Of a stretch of 43,014 bases of DNA, positions 1 through 8,884 are shown one piece after another. A program made the translations under genes and the position numbers. The stretch spans positions 1 to 43,014 of the forward strand of contig JAFGID010000301.1 of the NCBI GenBank assembly GCA_016929735.1, written 5' to 3'. Position 1 is the first letter of the stretch; every line of letters starts with the position of its first letter. Under the pieces are notes generated by a model. The model had not been told where the DNA came from and ran no database searches. It worked only from the letters and a program-made list of their open reading frames with translations. Source of the DNA: Ignavibacteriales bacterium (GTDB lineage: Bacteria; Bacteroidota; Ignavibacteria; Ignavibacteriales; Melioribacteraceae).

Positions 1-1034
1 CGAAAATTATATTGATAATCAGGATTAGCTTTTATAATTTTAACACTTTCAGGATAATTTTCAATAAACCAGACCAAAAAATTAGTTACATCAATCTTGG
101 TATTTAAGAATTCTTTACTTTTATCAATATAAGAATTTTTATCATTATTAATAACATCCTTTACATAATCAATTATTTCTTGGTTGTTCTGAGCTATTTT
201 ACATAAACCCCACTGAGAAACATCTTCACAATTTGTTGCTCTCAGAGTATTAATATATACAGCAGGAGTTCCAAGCACTGCAGCTTCCATTGCCATAGTA
301 GCACCTTCACTCAACAATACTCTGGCATTAGCAAGATAGGCCAGCATTTCAGATGGTTTTATGTTAATTTTATATTTTAAAAATGCTTTGGGTAAATTAG
401 ACTCTCCAGATATTAATACTTTTATATTATTCTCTTCCAATATCTTAATAACTTCTATTAACAATTCATCCGAAATACCTGTTTGACCGATATCATGAGA
501 AGCATTCCATGAAACTAGTCGAATTATTGCATAATCACCTTCGATTTTTTTTACTTTGAATTGATTCGGATGTAAATAGGCAATTTCATGATGACCTTTA
601 TAGCGTATTTGTTTTTTGCCATAATTGTGTGGGAACACATCAGATGTAAGAATCACATCAGAAAAAGGTTTGTATAATCTTATCTGCTCCATATTACCAG
701 TATCTTCAAAAGAAATATGTGGTTTAAAAAACAACTTTGATACTATTGCTAAATAGATGGAACCATGACTTAAAAACATGTCAGGTTTAAATCTAATTAA
801 TTTTATCAACATTAGAAAGGGAAATAATAAAAGGCCAAAAATCTTTCCCATTTTTGTTTTTCTGTGTTTTCCTAAATTATAAAAATCTAATTTATAATGT
901 TTTAATAAATCTAGTTCACACTCTTTCTCTCTAACAAAAAATACCACTTTGTTATTTTTCGATATCATCGTTTTTGCAAAATTTCTAAATAAATGAACAT
1001 GTCCAGGATGACCTATATCAATTACTATATTCAT
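1..1034 (-). CDS. DUF354 family glycosyltransferase-like protein (3' end cut by window)
   Basis: The frame is open from an ATG at 1032-1034 to the window edge, so the C-terminus is missing, probably by only a few residues. The N-terminus MNIVIDIGHPGHVHLFRNF is the signature opening of DUF354 proteins, which share the GT-B-like fold of UDP-GlcNAc 2-epimerases and are common in archaeal and bacterial polysaccharide loci; no reaction is firmly assigned to the family. A later stretch (LLSEGATMAMEAAVLGTPAV) looks like the nucleotide-sugar-binding region of GT-B enzymes. The start lies one base after the stop of the GT4-FemAB gene, so the two are probably translationally coupled. The visible C-terminus (NYPESVKIIKANPDYQYNF) is closely repeated as a gene fragment at 16996-17085. 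Confidence 0.8.
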   Translation of the reverse strand, partial: MNIVIDIGHPGHVHLFRNFAKTMISKNNKVVFFVREKECELDLLKHYKLDFYNLGKHRKTKMGKIFGLLLFPFLMLIKLIRFKPDMFLSHGSIYLAIVSKLFFKPHISFEDTGNMEQIRLYKPFSDVILTSDVFPHNYGKKQIRYKGHHEIAYLHPNQFKVKKIEGDYAIIRLVSWNASHDIGQTGISDELLIEVIKILEENNIKVLISGESNLPKAFLKYKINIKPSEMLAYLANARVLLSEGATMAMEAAVLGTPAVYINTLRATNCEDVSQWGLCKIAQNNQEIIDYVKDVINNDKNSYIDKSKEFLNTKIDVTNFLVWFIENYPESVKIIKANPDYQYNF

Positions 1035-1035
1035 A

Positions 1036-2985
1036 TTACTTGACCATTTGATTCAGTTTTAAACCAATTTTCCCAATAGTATATAAAAATTTATTGTCAA
1101 TCCTTAAAAATCTTCCATATTCAACCAAATCACCACCAAACTTAGATTTAAAATCTCTGACACCATAATCTTCATTCGGTTTCCCGGCCCCCATAAAATC
1201 AAATCTTTTAATGCCGTTATCACAAGCATACTTGATAGCAGCCCATGTTGCTAAAATACTCGGGTAGATATTTTTATAAACACCGTCTTCTCCGCAAACA
1301 AACCATTCGTAAATAACTAGATTTCTATATATAGGACACATTATTCCACCAATTATTTTGTTATTGTATTTAATAAGCAGATATACACCTAAATCTGATT
1401 TAAAAAAATCAATGAAGAAATCTAATGGATATAATGGCTTTTTTACCTTTGATTTATACAAGTTACCCAAAATTGCATAAAATTCTGTTATTTCATTTTC
1501 ATTAGCTGCCTGGATAATTTCAGCACCTGCTTTCAAACTGTTATTTATCTGTCTTATCTTACTTTTACTGATCCTCTTTTTTGCTTGTACAATATCAGAA
1601 CAATCAACATGAAAATTCAAATGAGTTTTATAATTCCAGCCAGAATTGACAAATATATCTTGAAATTCTGAATAATCATTAAAATTTCTAATTTCTGAAT
1701 AAATAGATCGTTTTTTTAAAACATCATTTATTTGAGCCAATATACGTGTAAAAGCAACTTTATTTTTTTTTAATGAATTATCAATTATGGGACCACCATA
1801 TATTACTGATCTTCTTGATAGGAATCCCTTAATTTTTCCATTCTCCTTTATCATCACTGCTAGCATAATAAAAACTAACTTTTCATCTACATAACCAGCA
1901 AAAATCTTTGGAGTAATTTTTTCCTGTTTTAACCAAAACATATACATATTAGGAGTATGAAAAACATTTGACGTACAATTTCCCTGAATTAAATCTTCCC
2001 ATTCTGTAGCTTTTATTTTATTAGATTCTTGCTCAACTCTTATCGAATCTTTTTGTATCAACGCCTCGTAAATTGAAAAAATTTTTTGTGCAACTATATT
2101 TGAATCCAAATGTGTAATTGCTTTTCTCCCGTTAGTTCTTCGCCCAAAATCCAGACATTTCTCTATTGCTTTAGCCATTGCATCAATGTTGGGCAATACA
2201 ACAAAACAACCCACTGTATCACTGATTATATCTCTTACATCTCCAACATCAGTAGAGACAATTGGTAAATTTAAAGCCATTGCCTCTTTAATTACATTAG
2301 GAGAACCTTCCCAAAGTGAGCTGAGCAATAACATGTCTGCTGCAAGCATGTAATCTTTTACAACATTAAGAGGCTTATCTGAAACTACAACCAACTGTAT
2401 ATCCCTATTGTTTAAACTTTCTACAGCTTTCTCTGCTAACGTAAAATTTTTCTCATATCTATCAGGGTTAGATACCCAAATTATCTGTTTCTTATTCTTA
2501 TCGAAATTTATTTTTTTTTTGTATTTCTGTTGCTCATCCGGAAAAAAAAAATCTAAATCTACACCATTAGCAATTACTATGCTATTCTTGAGATCTAATC
2601 TTTTCTTCATCTCAACAGATTTCACTATTGTATTCTTCCAGATAAAGTTTGAAAAAACTTTAATGATAAATTTCATTACTGCGTTAGTATGTATGTCGCT
2701 TCCCATTAAAGAAGCGACTTGGGGAATGTTTAATCCGATTTTGGAAATTGAAACAATGAATGAAGAAAGAGAATAGTGAGAATGAATAACATCAACATTA
2801 TTTTTTTTTAAAAAATCCCTAACAGCTAATATATTTTTCAAATAGCCTAGTATCCCTTTCCCTTTGATCCCAAAATAATCAACAGTAATATTAATTTTTT
2901 CTAAAGATAAACCTTGATTAATTACTATTTGTGAAAGCCCTGATTTAGTTTTAGCATTTCCTGAAGCAATAAAAGCAACTTTCAT
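1036..2985 (-). CDS. GT4 glycosyltransferase fused to a FemAB-type GNAT acyltransferase
   Basis: At 649 aa this is roughly twice the length of a usual GT4. Residues 1 to about 320 are a GT-B glycosyltransferase: an N-terminal MKVAFIASGN strand, an NGVDLDFFFP linker typical of GT4 enzymes, and the donor-site motif SLWEGSPNVIKEAMALNLPI with its E-x7-E pair. From about residue 330 to the end is a FemAB/PF13480-like GNAT domain (SNVFHTPNMYMFW near its start, RRSVIYGGPII, then DFMGAGKPNEDYGVRDFKSK). FemAB proteins transfer aminoacyl groups, classically to peptidoglycan precursors; relatives occur in exopolysaccharide loci with unknown substrate. The ATG overlaps the stop of the ATP-grasp gene upstream (ATGA). 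I infer one polypeptide that adds a sugar and acylates or aminoacylates the glycan. The domain calls are good; the substrate is unknown. Confidence 0.8.
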   Translation of the reverse strand: MKVAFIASGNAKTKSGLSQIVINQGLSLEKINITVDYFGIKGKGILGYLKNILAVRDFLKKNNVDVIHSHYSLSSFIVSISKIGLNIPQVASLMGSDIHTNAVMKFIIKVFSNFIWKNTIVKSVEMKKRLDLKNSIVIANGVDLDFFFPDEQQKYKKKINFDKNKKQIIWVSNPDRYEKNFTLAEKAVESLNNRDIQLVVVSDKPLNVVKDYMLAADMLLLSSLWEGSPNVIKEAMALNLPIVSTDVGDVRDIISDTVGCFVVLPNIDAMAKAIEKCLDFGRRTNGRKAITHLDSNIVAQKIFSIYEALIQKDSIRVEQESNKIKATEWEDLIQGNCTSNVFHTPNMYMFWLKQEKITPKIFAGYVDEKLVFIMLAVMIKENGKIKGFLSRRSVIYGGPIIDNSLKKNKVAFTRILAQINDVLKKRSIYSEIRNFNDYSEFQDIFVNSGWNYKTHLNFHVDCSDIVQAKKRISKSKIRQINNSLKAGAEIIQAANENEITEFYAILGNLYKSKVKKPLYPLDFFIDFFKSDLGVYLLIKYNNKIIGGIMCPIYRNLVIYEWFVCGEDGVYKNIYPSILATWAAIKYACDNGIKRFDFMGAGKPNEDYGVRDFKSKFGGDLVEYGRFLRIDNKFLYTIGKIGLKLNQMVK

Positions 2986-4064
2986 ATTTTTACACGTTTG
3001 TTAAAAAGACTAATTGAATGTTCTAATCTTAAATCGAAAGACTCATTAGTATTAAAATCACCTTCTTCAAAAATCCATCCATCATTGTATATGTATCTTC
3101 CAATTTGTCCATTTACAATCATTTGATATGCATCAGATTGCCCAAAAATTGTTTGAATTTCATTAACAAGATAATGACCGTCAGGGGTTTCAAATATATC
3201 AACAGCTTGAGAGTAAAAACCTGTTTTTGCACAAACATCTTTCATGAAGTCAAATAGACATAGAGGTGGATTATCATAGATTTTGTTTTTTGTTCCTGAA
3301 GCCATTTCCCCTATTTTGGCTTTCTTATGGGCAAAATATGAATCGCCGATTTTCACTACCCTCCACTCAAATTCATGAGGTATGTATTCTTGGAAAATCA
3401 CGAAATGTTTCTGCTTATCTTCAGCTCTTAATTTATAAAGTTTTAATTTCTTAAGTAAATATTGTGGACTTTTAACTGCTTTTAACAACCAAGTTTGAGG
3501 ATTTCCAGAATTTTTATTTGGTCCTTTTCTTCTTTGAATACCTTTCTTAAAAGCCAACTGAGAATAATAAATCAACTCTTTAGCTGATTTAATAATTTTC
3601 ACTCCTGATCCAGAAGCTCCAATATTAGTTTTTACAACAATTGGATATTTTGTGCTTTTTGAAAAACGAATAGCTTCATTCAGACAATAAAATATATTTG
3701 TTTGAGGGTGTGGAATTTGTTTTGCTTTTAAAAAGTCACTAAGTAATCTTTTATTCTCATAAACATATGATTCTTCAAAGGATGGATAAACCTGTTTCTT
3801 TAGAACTTTTGATATAATATAAACTCTTTCATCATACATCTGCTTAGCATAAGACAACATCCCGGGAGGTCTCAGTAAAAAAATATCACTATTACTCTGC
3901 ATAACTTCCGATAACCAATTTGCCCTGGATATATCAATTATCTCATAATCTACATTGTACTTCAGGCATGATGTTTTCCACCTATCATCGCTACTCTCAA
4001 GAGAGCATTGTAAAATACAGAATTTCAAATCTCTATTTTTATTTAATTTATATAAATTACCCAT
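2982..4064 (-). CDS. ATP-grasp ligase (RimK/glutathione-synthetase-like)
   Basis: 360 aa. The central region has ATP-grasp features: YPIVVKTNIGASGSGVKIIK (nucleotide-binding lysine and glycine-rich loop, about residues 145-165), the FVIFQEYIPHEFEWRVVKIG strand pair, and a C-terminal metal-binding segment VNEIQTIFGQ. ATP-grasp enzymes join a carboxylate to an amine or thiol through an acyl phosphate. It starts inside the last codons of the AsnB-like gene (8 nt overlap) and ends in a 4 nt overlap with the GT4-FemAB gene, so the three are almost certainly co-translated. A role in attaching an amino acid or forming an amide on the glycan is inference; the substrate cannot be read from the sequence. 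Confidence 0.75.
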   Translation of the reverse strand: MGNLYKLNKNRDLKFCILQCSLESSDDRWKTSCLKYNVDYEIIDISRANWLSEVMQSNSDIFLLRPPGMLSYAKQMYDERVYIISKVLKKQVYPSFEESYVYENKRLLSDFLKAKQIPHPQTNIFYCLNEAIRFSKSTKYPIVVKTNIGASGSGVKIIKSAKELIYYSQLAFKKGIQRRKGPNKNSGNPQTWLLKAVKSPQYLLKKLKLYKLRAEDKQKHFVIFQEYIPHEFEWRVVKIGDSYFAHKKAKIGEMASGTKNKIYDNPPLCLFDFMKDVCAKTGFYSQAVDIFETPDGHYLVNEIQTIFGQSDAYQMIVNGQIGRYIYNDGWIFEEGDFNTNESFDLRLEHSISLFNKRVKI

Positions 4065-5739
4065 CTAATTTTCCCATCACTTTCAGATATTTAGCTATAC
4101 TAAATAGCGTTGATTTATGAGTTATATTCAAATGTTCTAACTTCTCAACCCTAAAGCCGAAATCGCTGATTAAGCTTAAATTTTGTCGATATGAGTTGAA
4201 GTTTTTTTCAAGTAAATATTTCGTCACATATGGATCTTCAACTTCTTTTTTTCTCGCCAATAATTTAGAATAAATGATTTTTAGTTTCCCTTTATAAGTC
4301 AAAAGATCGACAGGTCTGTATCCTTTACCTGTCATCATATTCAATAAATCGTTATTAGTATTCTTGATAATATAAGCGTATAACAATTGTCCCTTAAATC
4401 TTTTTATTTTATTCTGCTCGAAAAACTTATTATTTAAACCGCTATAATTAGATTTAAATAATTCTGAAATAAATTTGAAATCATAATAAGGAGTTCGATT
4501 ATAGAGATGATTAGCTTGAGATTTTATCTCAGGTCCAAAATATCTTCGCAACATCTCATCTAACATAAAATAGTAACACTTTTTGTTCAAATCATCTGTT
4601 TTATATTTAGCCCAATTTAATTCATTTATTCTTTCTAATATATTCTTGAGAAGAGTTTTGCCATTTTCTGGGAGAATCAACTTTAAATCAGTCGAGTAAA
4701 TATAATCAATTATTTTTCTCTTTGACTCGCCTGAAATGATTTTAAACACTATATTTGAAAATAGAATTCCTGTAATATGAGGAGACCTAAGTACTTCACT
4801 TCCAAAGTTGCCACTTAGTATATATTTTGCTTCTTTTTTTATCTTGTAACATGCCCATAAATAATGCGATCTTGTGAAATTTGCTTCCCCTGAAGATGCA
4901 GTAATGAACTCCTCTCCAAAAGAAATTGAATTATCTATATACTCTGGATTATTTAAATCAAATGGATAGTAATTAAGACCCATTTTTTCTGCTTGTGATT
5001 GCGGGATTTTTACATCACTACTTTCTAATCTGCCAAAAGAATATGTTGTTATTAGATTTTTATACTTCTTGTAAAGAACAGACAAAAGTGTGCGTCCATC
5101 AAACCCACCGGTAAAGGATAAATAGTATTTTTCGGTAGGTGAGTACCTATATGCAGTATTAATAAAAATTTCTATTATCTCTTTTAATGATAAGCTTTTA
5201 TCAAAATTTAATAAATCGATATTATCAAAATATTGATAGGATTCCATTTTCTTACAAACTAAAAGACAATGATTATTATTCAGTCTTTTTATATTTTCCA
5301 TAAGTGTAATATCAGTTATTGGGTAATTAAATAATAATCTCTCGATAATAAATTCTTTTGATATCTGGATACTTGAACCTATTGCCCCTAATATCTTTTT
5401 TACACTGCTTGATACAATCATTTCTTTTTCATCTGAATAATATACAGGTAATATACTACCGTAACTTGTATATATTTCCAGAGTAGATGTACTCTCTCTC
5501 CAAAAGAATAGATAAAAATGGCCTCCTAAATCTTTTATTACTTCAAAAATTTCTGTTTCATCAAAAAGATCGATTACATCATCATGTGTCCGCCCAGCTG
5601 GGAAAACAACATCTCCCAAAATAAAAATTCTATTCTGAGATTTATATTCCTTTTCGATGTAATCGTCCCAATGATCTATTGAAATATGAAGATCAGAAAA
5701 TTTTTCCAATTTATCAGAACACTTTATTAAAAAATCCAT
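4057..5739 (-). CDS. Asparagine-synthetase-like ATP-dependent amide-forming protein lacking the glutaminase Cys
   Basis: An upstream in-frame codon at 5832 would overlap the deacetylase by 92 bases; I prefer the ATG at 5737-5739, one base after that gene's stop, giving 560 aa. The N-terminal third resembles the Ntn glutaminase fold of AsnB (GGHFYLFFWRESTSTLEIYT, then YGSILPVYY) but has no Cys directly after the start Met, so ammonia release from glutamine is unlikely. The C-terminal domain has a PP-loop variant, SFTGGFDGRT, which adenylates a carboxylate. AsnB relatives without the Cys include beta-lactam synthetase and lasso-peptide cyclase, which condense a carboxylate with an amine. AsnB-like proteins are also known from O-antigen loci, where WbpS-type enzymes are proposed to amidate uronic acids. 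Family confident, reaction uncertain. Confidence 0.8.
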   Translation of the reverse strand: MDFLIKCSDKLEKFSDLHISIDHWDDYIEKEYKSQNRIFILGDVVFPAGRTHDDVIDLFDETEIFEVIKDLGGHFYLFFWRESTSTLEIYTSYGSILPVYYSDEKEMIVSSSVKKILGAIGSSIQISKEFIIERLLFNYPITDITLMENIKRLNNNHCLLVCKKMESYQYFDNIDLLNFDKSLSLKEIIEIFINTAYRYSPTEKYYLSFTGGFDGRTLLSVLYKKYKNLITTYSFGRLESSDVKIPQSQAEKMGLNYYPFDLNNPEYIDNSISFGEEFITASSGEANFTRSHYLWACYKIKKEAKYILSGNFGSEVLRSPHITGILFSNIVFKIISGESKRKIIDYIYSTDLKLILPENGKTLLKNILERINELNWAKYKTDDLNKKCYYFMLDEMLRRYFGPEIKSQANHLYNRTPYYDFKFISELFKSNYSGLNNKFFEQNKIKRFKGQLLYAYIIKNTNNDLLNMMTGKGYRPVDLLTYKGKLKIIYSKLLARKKEVEDPYVTKYLLEKNFNSYRQNLSLISDFGFRVEKLEHLNITHKSTLFSIAKYLKVMGKLDG

Positions 5740-5740
5740 T

Positions 5741-6649
5741 TTAAACCAAATCCCGCATAGTTTTAACTTCCAAAATACCTGAGTCTCTTTGCTTTGCAAT
5801 GTATTCAAATACCGTGTACATAATTTTTTCAACTGTAACTTCTGAAACTGAAGGGTGGAACCATATATGACAAATTGTTCTTGTTTGGATTGCCTTATTA
5901 ATTGCTTTTATTAAGAAACTAATATAATAATCCAGCGGAAACTCTGGTTCAGAAAATGCAGTAGTTGAAGTTGTTACTATTAATCCATTATTATCAATAA
6001 AAGTATTATCGAGTTGATGACGCATTTTTTTTCGATATATTTTATATCCATATTCTTTTATCACATCAAAATTACCATAAGTTCCGCCAGGATAAACAAA
6101 AGATACTGGTTTTATCCCCCACTGATCTGCACCTTGTTGCCAAGCTTTCAATTCATCCTCAAGTACTTCTTTTGGACATATTTGATCTCTACAATTAATA
6201 TGAGAGTATGTATGACAGGCTATTTCATGAGTCACATTCGAATCAAGTATCTTCTTGATCAAGTCCGGTGCATACCAAGCTTTATTATTTTCCCACTGCC
6301 CATACGGATCATGATCATACCAATCACCGTTATTAAATAACCAATGATTATCGAAATGTGGTATTCTTCTCATCCAATCATGATCACTTTTTTTACATGA
6401 TTCAAGGAACAAGTGCCCAACTGTCGCCCATGTTATTGGAATGTTAAATAGCTCTGAAAATTTTATAATTTTAGGAATATTTTTTCTTGCATCATTAGCC
6501 TTTTTCAAAGGGTCCGTACAACTCTTTGAATATCTATTTGCCCAGGCTAATTCAAAATCAGCTGAAATCACTACTCTTCCTATATGATGTTTGATAAGAT
6601 CTTTAGCTACATTGGGTTTCCCCAATATCATGTTAGTTAATTTCTTCAA
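5741..6649 (-). CDS. Polysaccharide deacetylase (NodB/CE4-like)
   Basis: 302 aa. The catalytic motifs of the NodB homology domain are visible: VVISADFELAW at about residue 28 (motif 1 acid; the DD or DE variant is common in this subgroup), EIACHTYSH at about 140 (the H-x3-H metal-binding motif), and VSFVYPGGTYGNFD (motif 3), with a late HIWFHPS His motif. CE4 enzymes remove N- or O-acetyl groups from glycans or glycolipids. There is no signal peptide, so it probably acts in the cytoplasm on a lipid-linked or nucleotide-linked sugar. Exposing an amine just upstream of an AsnB-like protein and an ATP-grasp ligase would provide an acceptor for amide formation; this link is inference. Confidence 0.82.
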   Translation of the reverse strand: MKKLTNMILGKPNVAKDLIKHHIGRVVISADFELAWANRYSKSCTDPLKKANDARKNIPKIIKFSELFNIPITWATVGHLFLESCKKSDHDWMRRIPHFDNHWLFNNGDWYDHDPYGQWENNKAWYAPDLIKKILDSNVTHEIACHTYSHINCRDQICPKEVLEDELKAWQQGADQWGIKPVSFVYPGGTYGNFDVIKEYGYKIYRKKMRHQLDNTFIDNNGLIVTTSTTAFSEPEFPLDYYISFLIKAINKAIQTRTICHIWFHPSVSEVTVEKIMYTVFEYIAKQRDSGILEVKTMRDLV

Positions 6650-6704
6650 CGGATATTTAATCCATAATGGAGAATTACCATAGATTTTATCGTATTTTAA
6701 CAGA

Positions 6705-7790
6705 TTATCCTCTATTTATAATCATTTCGATTATCTTTTCATAAGATTTTATCATATTGGGTATCGAAAATTTTTCAATAAATTCTTCAAATTCATCTTT
6801 ATATTTAACACAATTTTCTATTAATTTGGGTGTTTTTTTCAAACACTCTACTAATTCATGCACAGACTTATATTCAAATAATAAAGATGTCTTATTAAAA
6901 ACAGTTTCTGGTATTCCACCTACTTCAGTGGCAATAACTGGTAATCCGGAATACATGCCTTCTAATATACCATTTGATATTCCCTCTCCTTTTGAAGAAT
7001 GAATCAATAAATCGGCTATTTGGAGATAGTACAAAACATCTACAACTCTCCCGGCAAAATAAATTCTGTCATTTATTTTTAACTCTTTTGCTAATCCCTC
7101 CAATTCATCCCTCATTAGTCCTTCTCCAAGAATTATATATCGGAAATCCATTATTGCTGAAATTTCTGAGAGGGATTTAAATACTGTTCTATAATCTTTA
7201 TAAGGCACTAAATTAGCTATTGAAATATATACAATCTCTCTAGTATTATACTCAGGGAATATCTCTACTAATCTTTTTTCTTTTTCCTCTAAACTGATTT
7301 TATTACCATAAATTGATTCTTTACCATTGTATAAAACAAATCTTCTATTATTCTCCTTTAGATTATTAGCACGTAAACCAGCATGAGAATTTGCAATTAT
7401 ATATGGAGAAAAATGGAGAACGAATGTTCTTAAATAATGACTAAAATTCCTTAATCTTATTCCATGCCGTACAGAAGCATTGATGAATTTGACATCCTTT
7501 CCTCTTACTGCTAACAACGATAACATTGCCTCATAATTCCCCCATGCTATTATAACATCAGGTTTATTCTCCTTAATAAATTCTAATAATTTACTCAATC
7601 TTTGCTTAGTAGGAGTGTTAATTCTGAAGCATTTATCACTCAATTCATATTCATCAATATATGAATTTCCTTCCTTTTCATTAAAATATACAATAACATT
7701 ATTTAACGTAGAGTACTTTACAATAGTTGCTAATTGCCTTTCTCTTCCACCTCTACTCATAGAGGATATTAGATGAATAACCTTTGTCAT
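6705..7790 (-). CDS. GT4 glycosyltransferase
   Basis: 361 aa, normal for a GT-B family 4 retaining glycosyltransferase. The N-terminus VIHLISSMSRGGRERQLAT is the classic WcaL/RfaG-type opening. The C-terminal half contains ISIANLVPYKDY, FAGRVVDVLYYLQIADLLIH and the E-x7-E donor motif SKGEGISNGILEGMYSGLPV. It would add one sugar of the repeat unit on the inner face of the cytoplasmic membrane. It begins 6 nt after the second ATP-grasp gene and is followed by a 55 nt gap before the deacetylase. Donor and acceptor cannot be deduced. Confidence 0.88.
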   Translation of the reverse strand: MTKVIHLISSMSRGGRERQLATIVKYSTLNNVIVYFNEKEGNSYIDEYELSDKCFRINTPTKQRLSKLLEFIKENKPDVIIAWGNYEAMLSLLAVRGKDVKFINASVRHGIRLRNFSHYLRTFVLHFSPYIIANSHAGLRANNLKENNRRFVLYNGKESIYGNKISLEEKEKRLVEIFPEYNTREIVYISIANLVPYKDYRTVFKSLSEISAIMDFRYIILGEGLMRDELEGLAKELKINDRIYFAGRVVDVLYYLQIADLLIHSSKGEGISNGILEGMYSGLPVIATEVGGIPETVFNKTSLLFEYKSVHELVECLKKTPKLIENCVKYKDEFEEFIEKFSIPNMIKSYEKIIEMIINRG

Positions 7791-7796
7791 ATTTTA

Positions 7797-8846
7797 CTAT
7801 TCATTTAAAAATTTAGGGCATTTTAAGTCTGAGATTTGCAATAAATCTATTAAATGAAAAAATTCAGGCCAATAATTGCCTTCATGCCAGTTTAAATCTA
7901 AATCCCAGTATCCGGGACAATTATAGATTGCAACATCTAGATACGCATAACTTATTTCACCAATAACAGGAATTTCTTCATCATATAAAAAATCATAAGC
8001 CATTGAAGAAAAATTTAGTTTTTTACTTATTTTAAAGGCTATTTTTATCATATCAAGATTTATACCATTAGTATTATAATCAATTTTTCCACTTCCTGAA
8101 GAACGAAAATCATTTTTCCGATTAAATCTACGAAAAGCAAATGCTCTATTCCCGATGATTGTTATTCTTGTATCATAATCATTATTAGGAAGAAATTTTT
8201 GAAAATATACATAGTTCTTTTCCAATTCCCAGTCATGACTAATATCTCTTTTGTTTAATCTTCTATAAGTTTTTTGGACATAATTTCTAATTTTTTTATA
8301 TAACTTTATTTTTATTTTACCAAAAGGTACCTTTTCAGAATATACACCAGTGCTGAACATTCTATTAATTATTTGATTTGCTTTTTTTTTATTTCTTACT
8401 AAAATTACATTCATGGAGCCAGCACCAGTTTTGAGTTTAAAAACTAATGGAAAACTGGCTTCAAGGTTGACCCATTTAATTGCTCTTTGTTTCTCAAAAA
8501 AAACATTGCTATCAGCTATCGGAAAATCATTTATTTTTAATAAGATCGTTTCCTTTATTTTATCATCAAATGTCCAAAAGGTATTATAGTCTGGAAATAC
8601 TCTTTTCCCCATAAACTTGTCCATTATCGGTATCATGATTGATCCAATATACCTATGTGTTGTTCTTCCCGCTACACAAAATATCACATGGGTACATTTT
8701 TTCAAATCATTGTAAAAATCACTCTTATCAATAGCTAAATGAATCCATTGAATATTGTTGTATTCCAAAATATGAATGTGCTTTTTCGTCCAAGGATTGA
8801 ATCTGTCCTTTTCTAATTCTACTACACCAACAAGAATCTTATTCAT
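7797..8846 (-). CDS. ATP-grasp fold protein (second copy in the locus)
   Basis: 349 aa. It follows the plan of the ATP-grasp protein at 2982-4064: an N-terminal Rossmann-like part with FCVAGRTTHRYIGSIMIPI, a clamp with FPLVFKLKTGAGSMNVILV (nucleotide-binding lysine and small-residue loop, about residues 130-150), then YVYFQKFLPNNDYDTRITII and FAFRRFNRKNDFRSSGSGKI. The C-terminal metal-binding acid is probably in YDEEIPVIGEISYAYL. The internal block rich in Lys and Arg (about residues 170-200) is unusual. It precedes the GT4 at 6705 by 6 nt. Likely a carboxylate-amine ligase acting on a sugar or lipid-linked intermediate; the target is unknown. Confidence 0.65.
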   Translation of the reverse strand: MNKILVGVVELEKDRFNPWTKKHIHILEYNNIQWIHLAIDKSDFYNDLKKCTHVIFCVAGRTTHRYIGSIMIPIMDKFMGKRVFPDYNTFWTFDDKIKETILLKINDFPIADSNVFFEKQRAIKWVNLEASFPLVFKLKTGAGSMNVILVRNKKKANQIINRMFSTGVYSEKVPFGKIKIKLYKKIRNYVQKTYRRLNKRDISHDWELEKNYVYFQKFLPNNDYDTRITIIGNRAFAFRRFNRKNDFRSSGSGKIDYNTNGINLDMIKIAFKISKKLNFSSMAYDFLYDEEIPVIGEISYAYLDVAIYNCPGYWDLDLNWHEGNYWPEFFHLIDLLQISDLKCPKFLNE

Positions 8847-8884
8847 ATTTCATCCTAAAAAGTTCCATATAAGATTTTTTTCGT

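Noticed and set aside
2408-2776. Plus-strand frame of 122 codons
   Set aside because: Antisense to the glycosyltransferase domain of the fusion gene; low-complexity and without family features.
5740-5832. Longer AsnB-like start at 5832
   Set aside because: It would overlap the deacetylase by 92 bases; the ATG at 5737-5739 gives the 1 nt spacing seen at other junctions here (1034/1036, 11210/11212).
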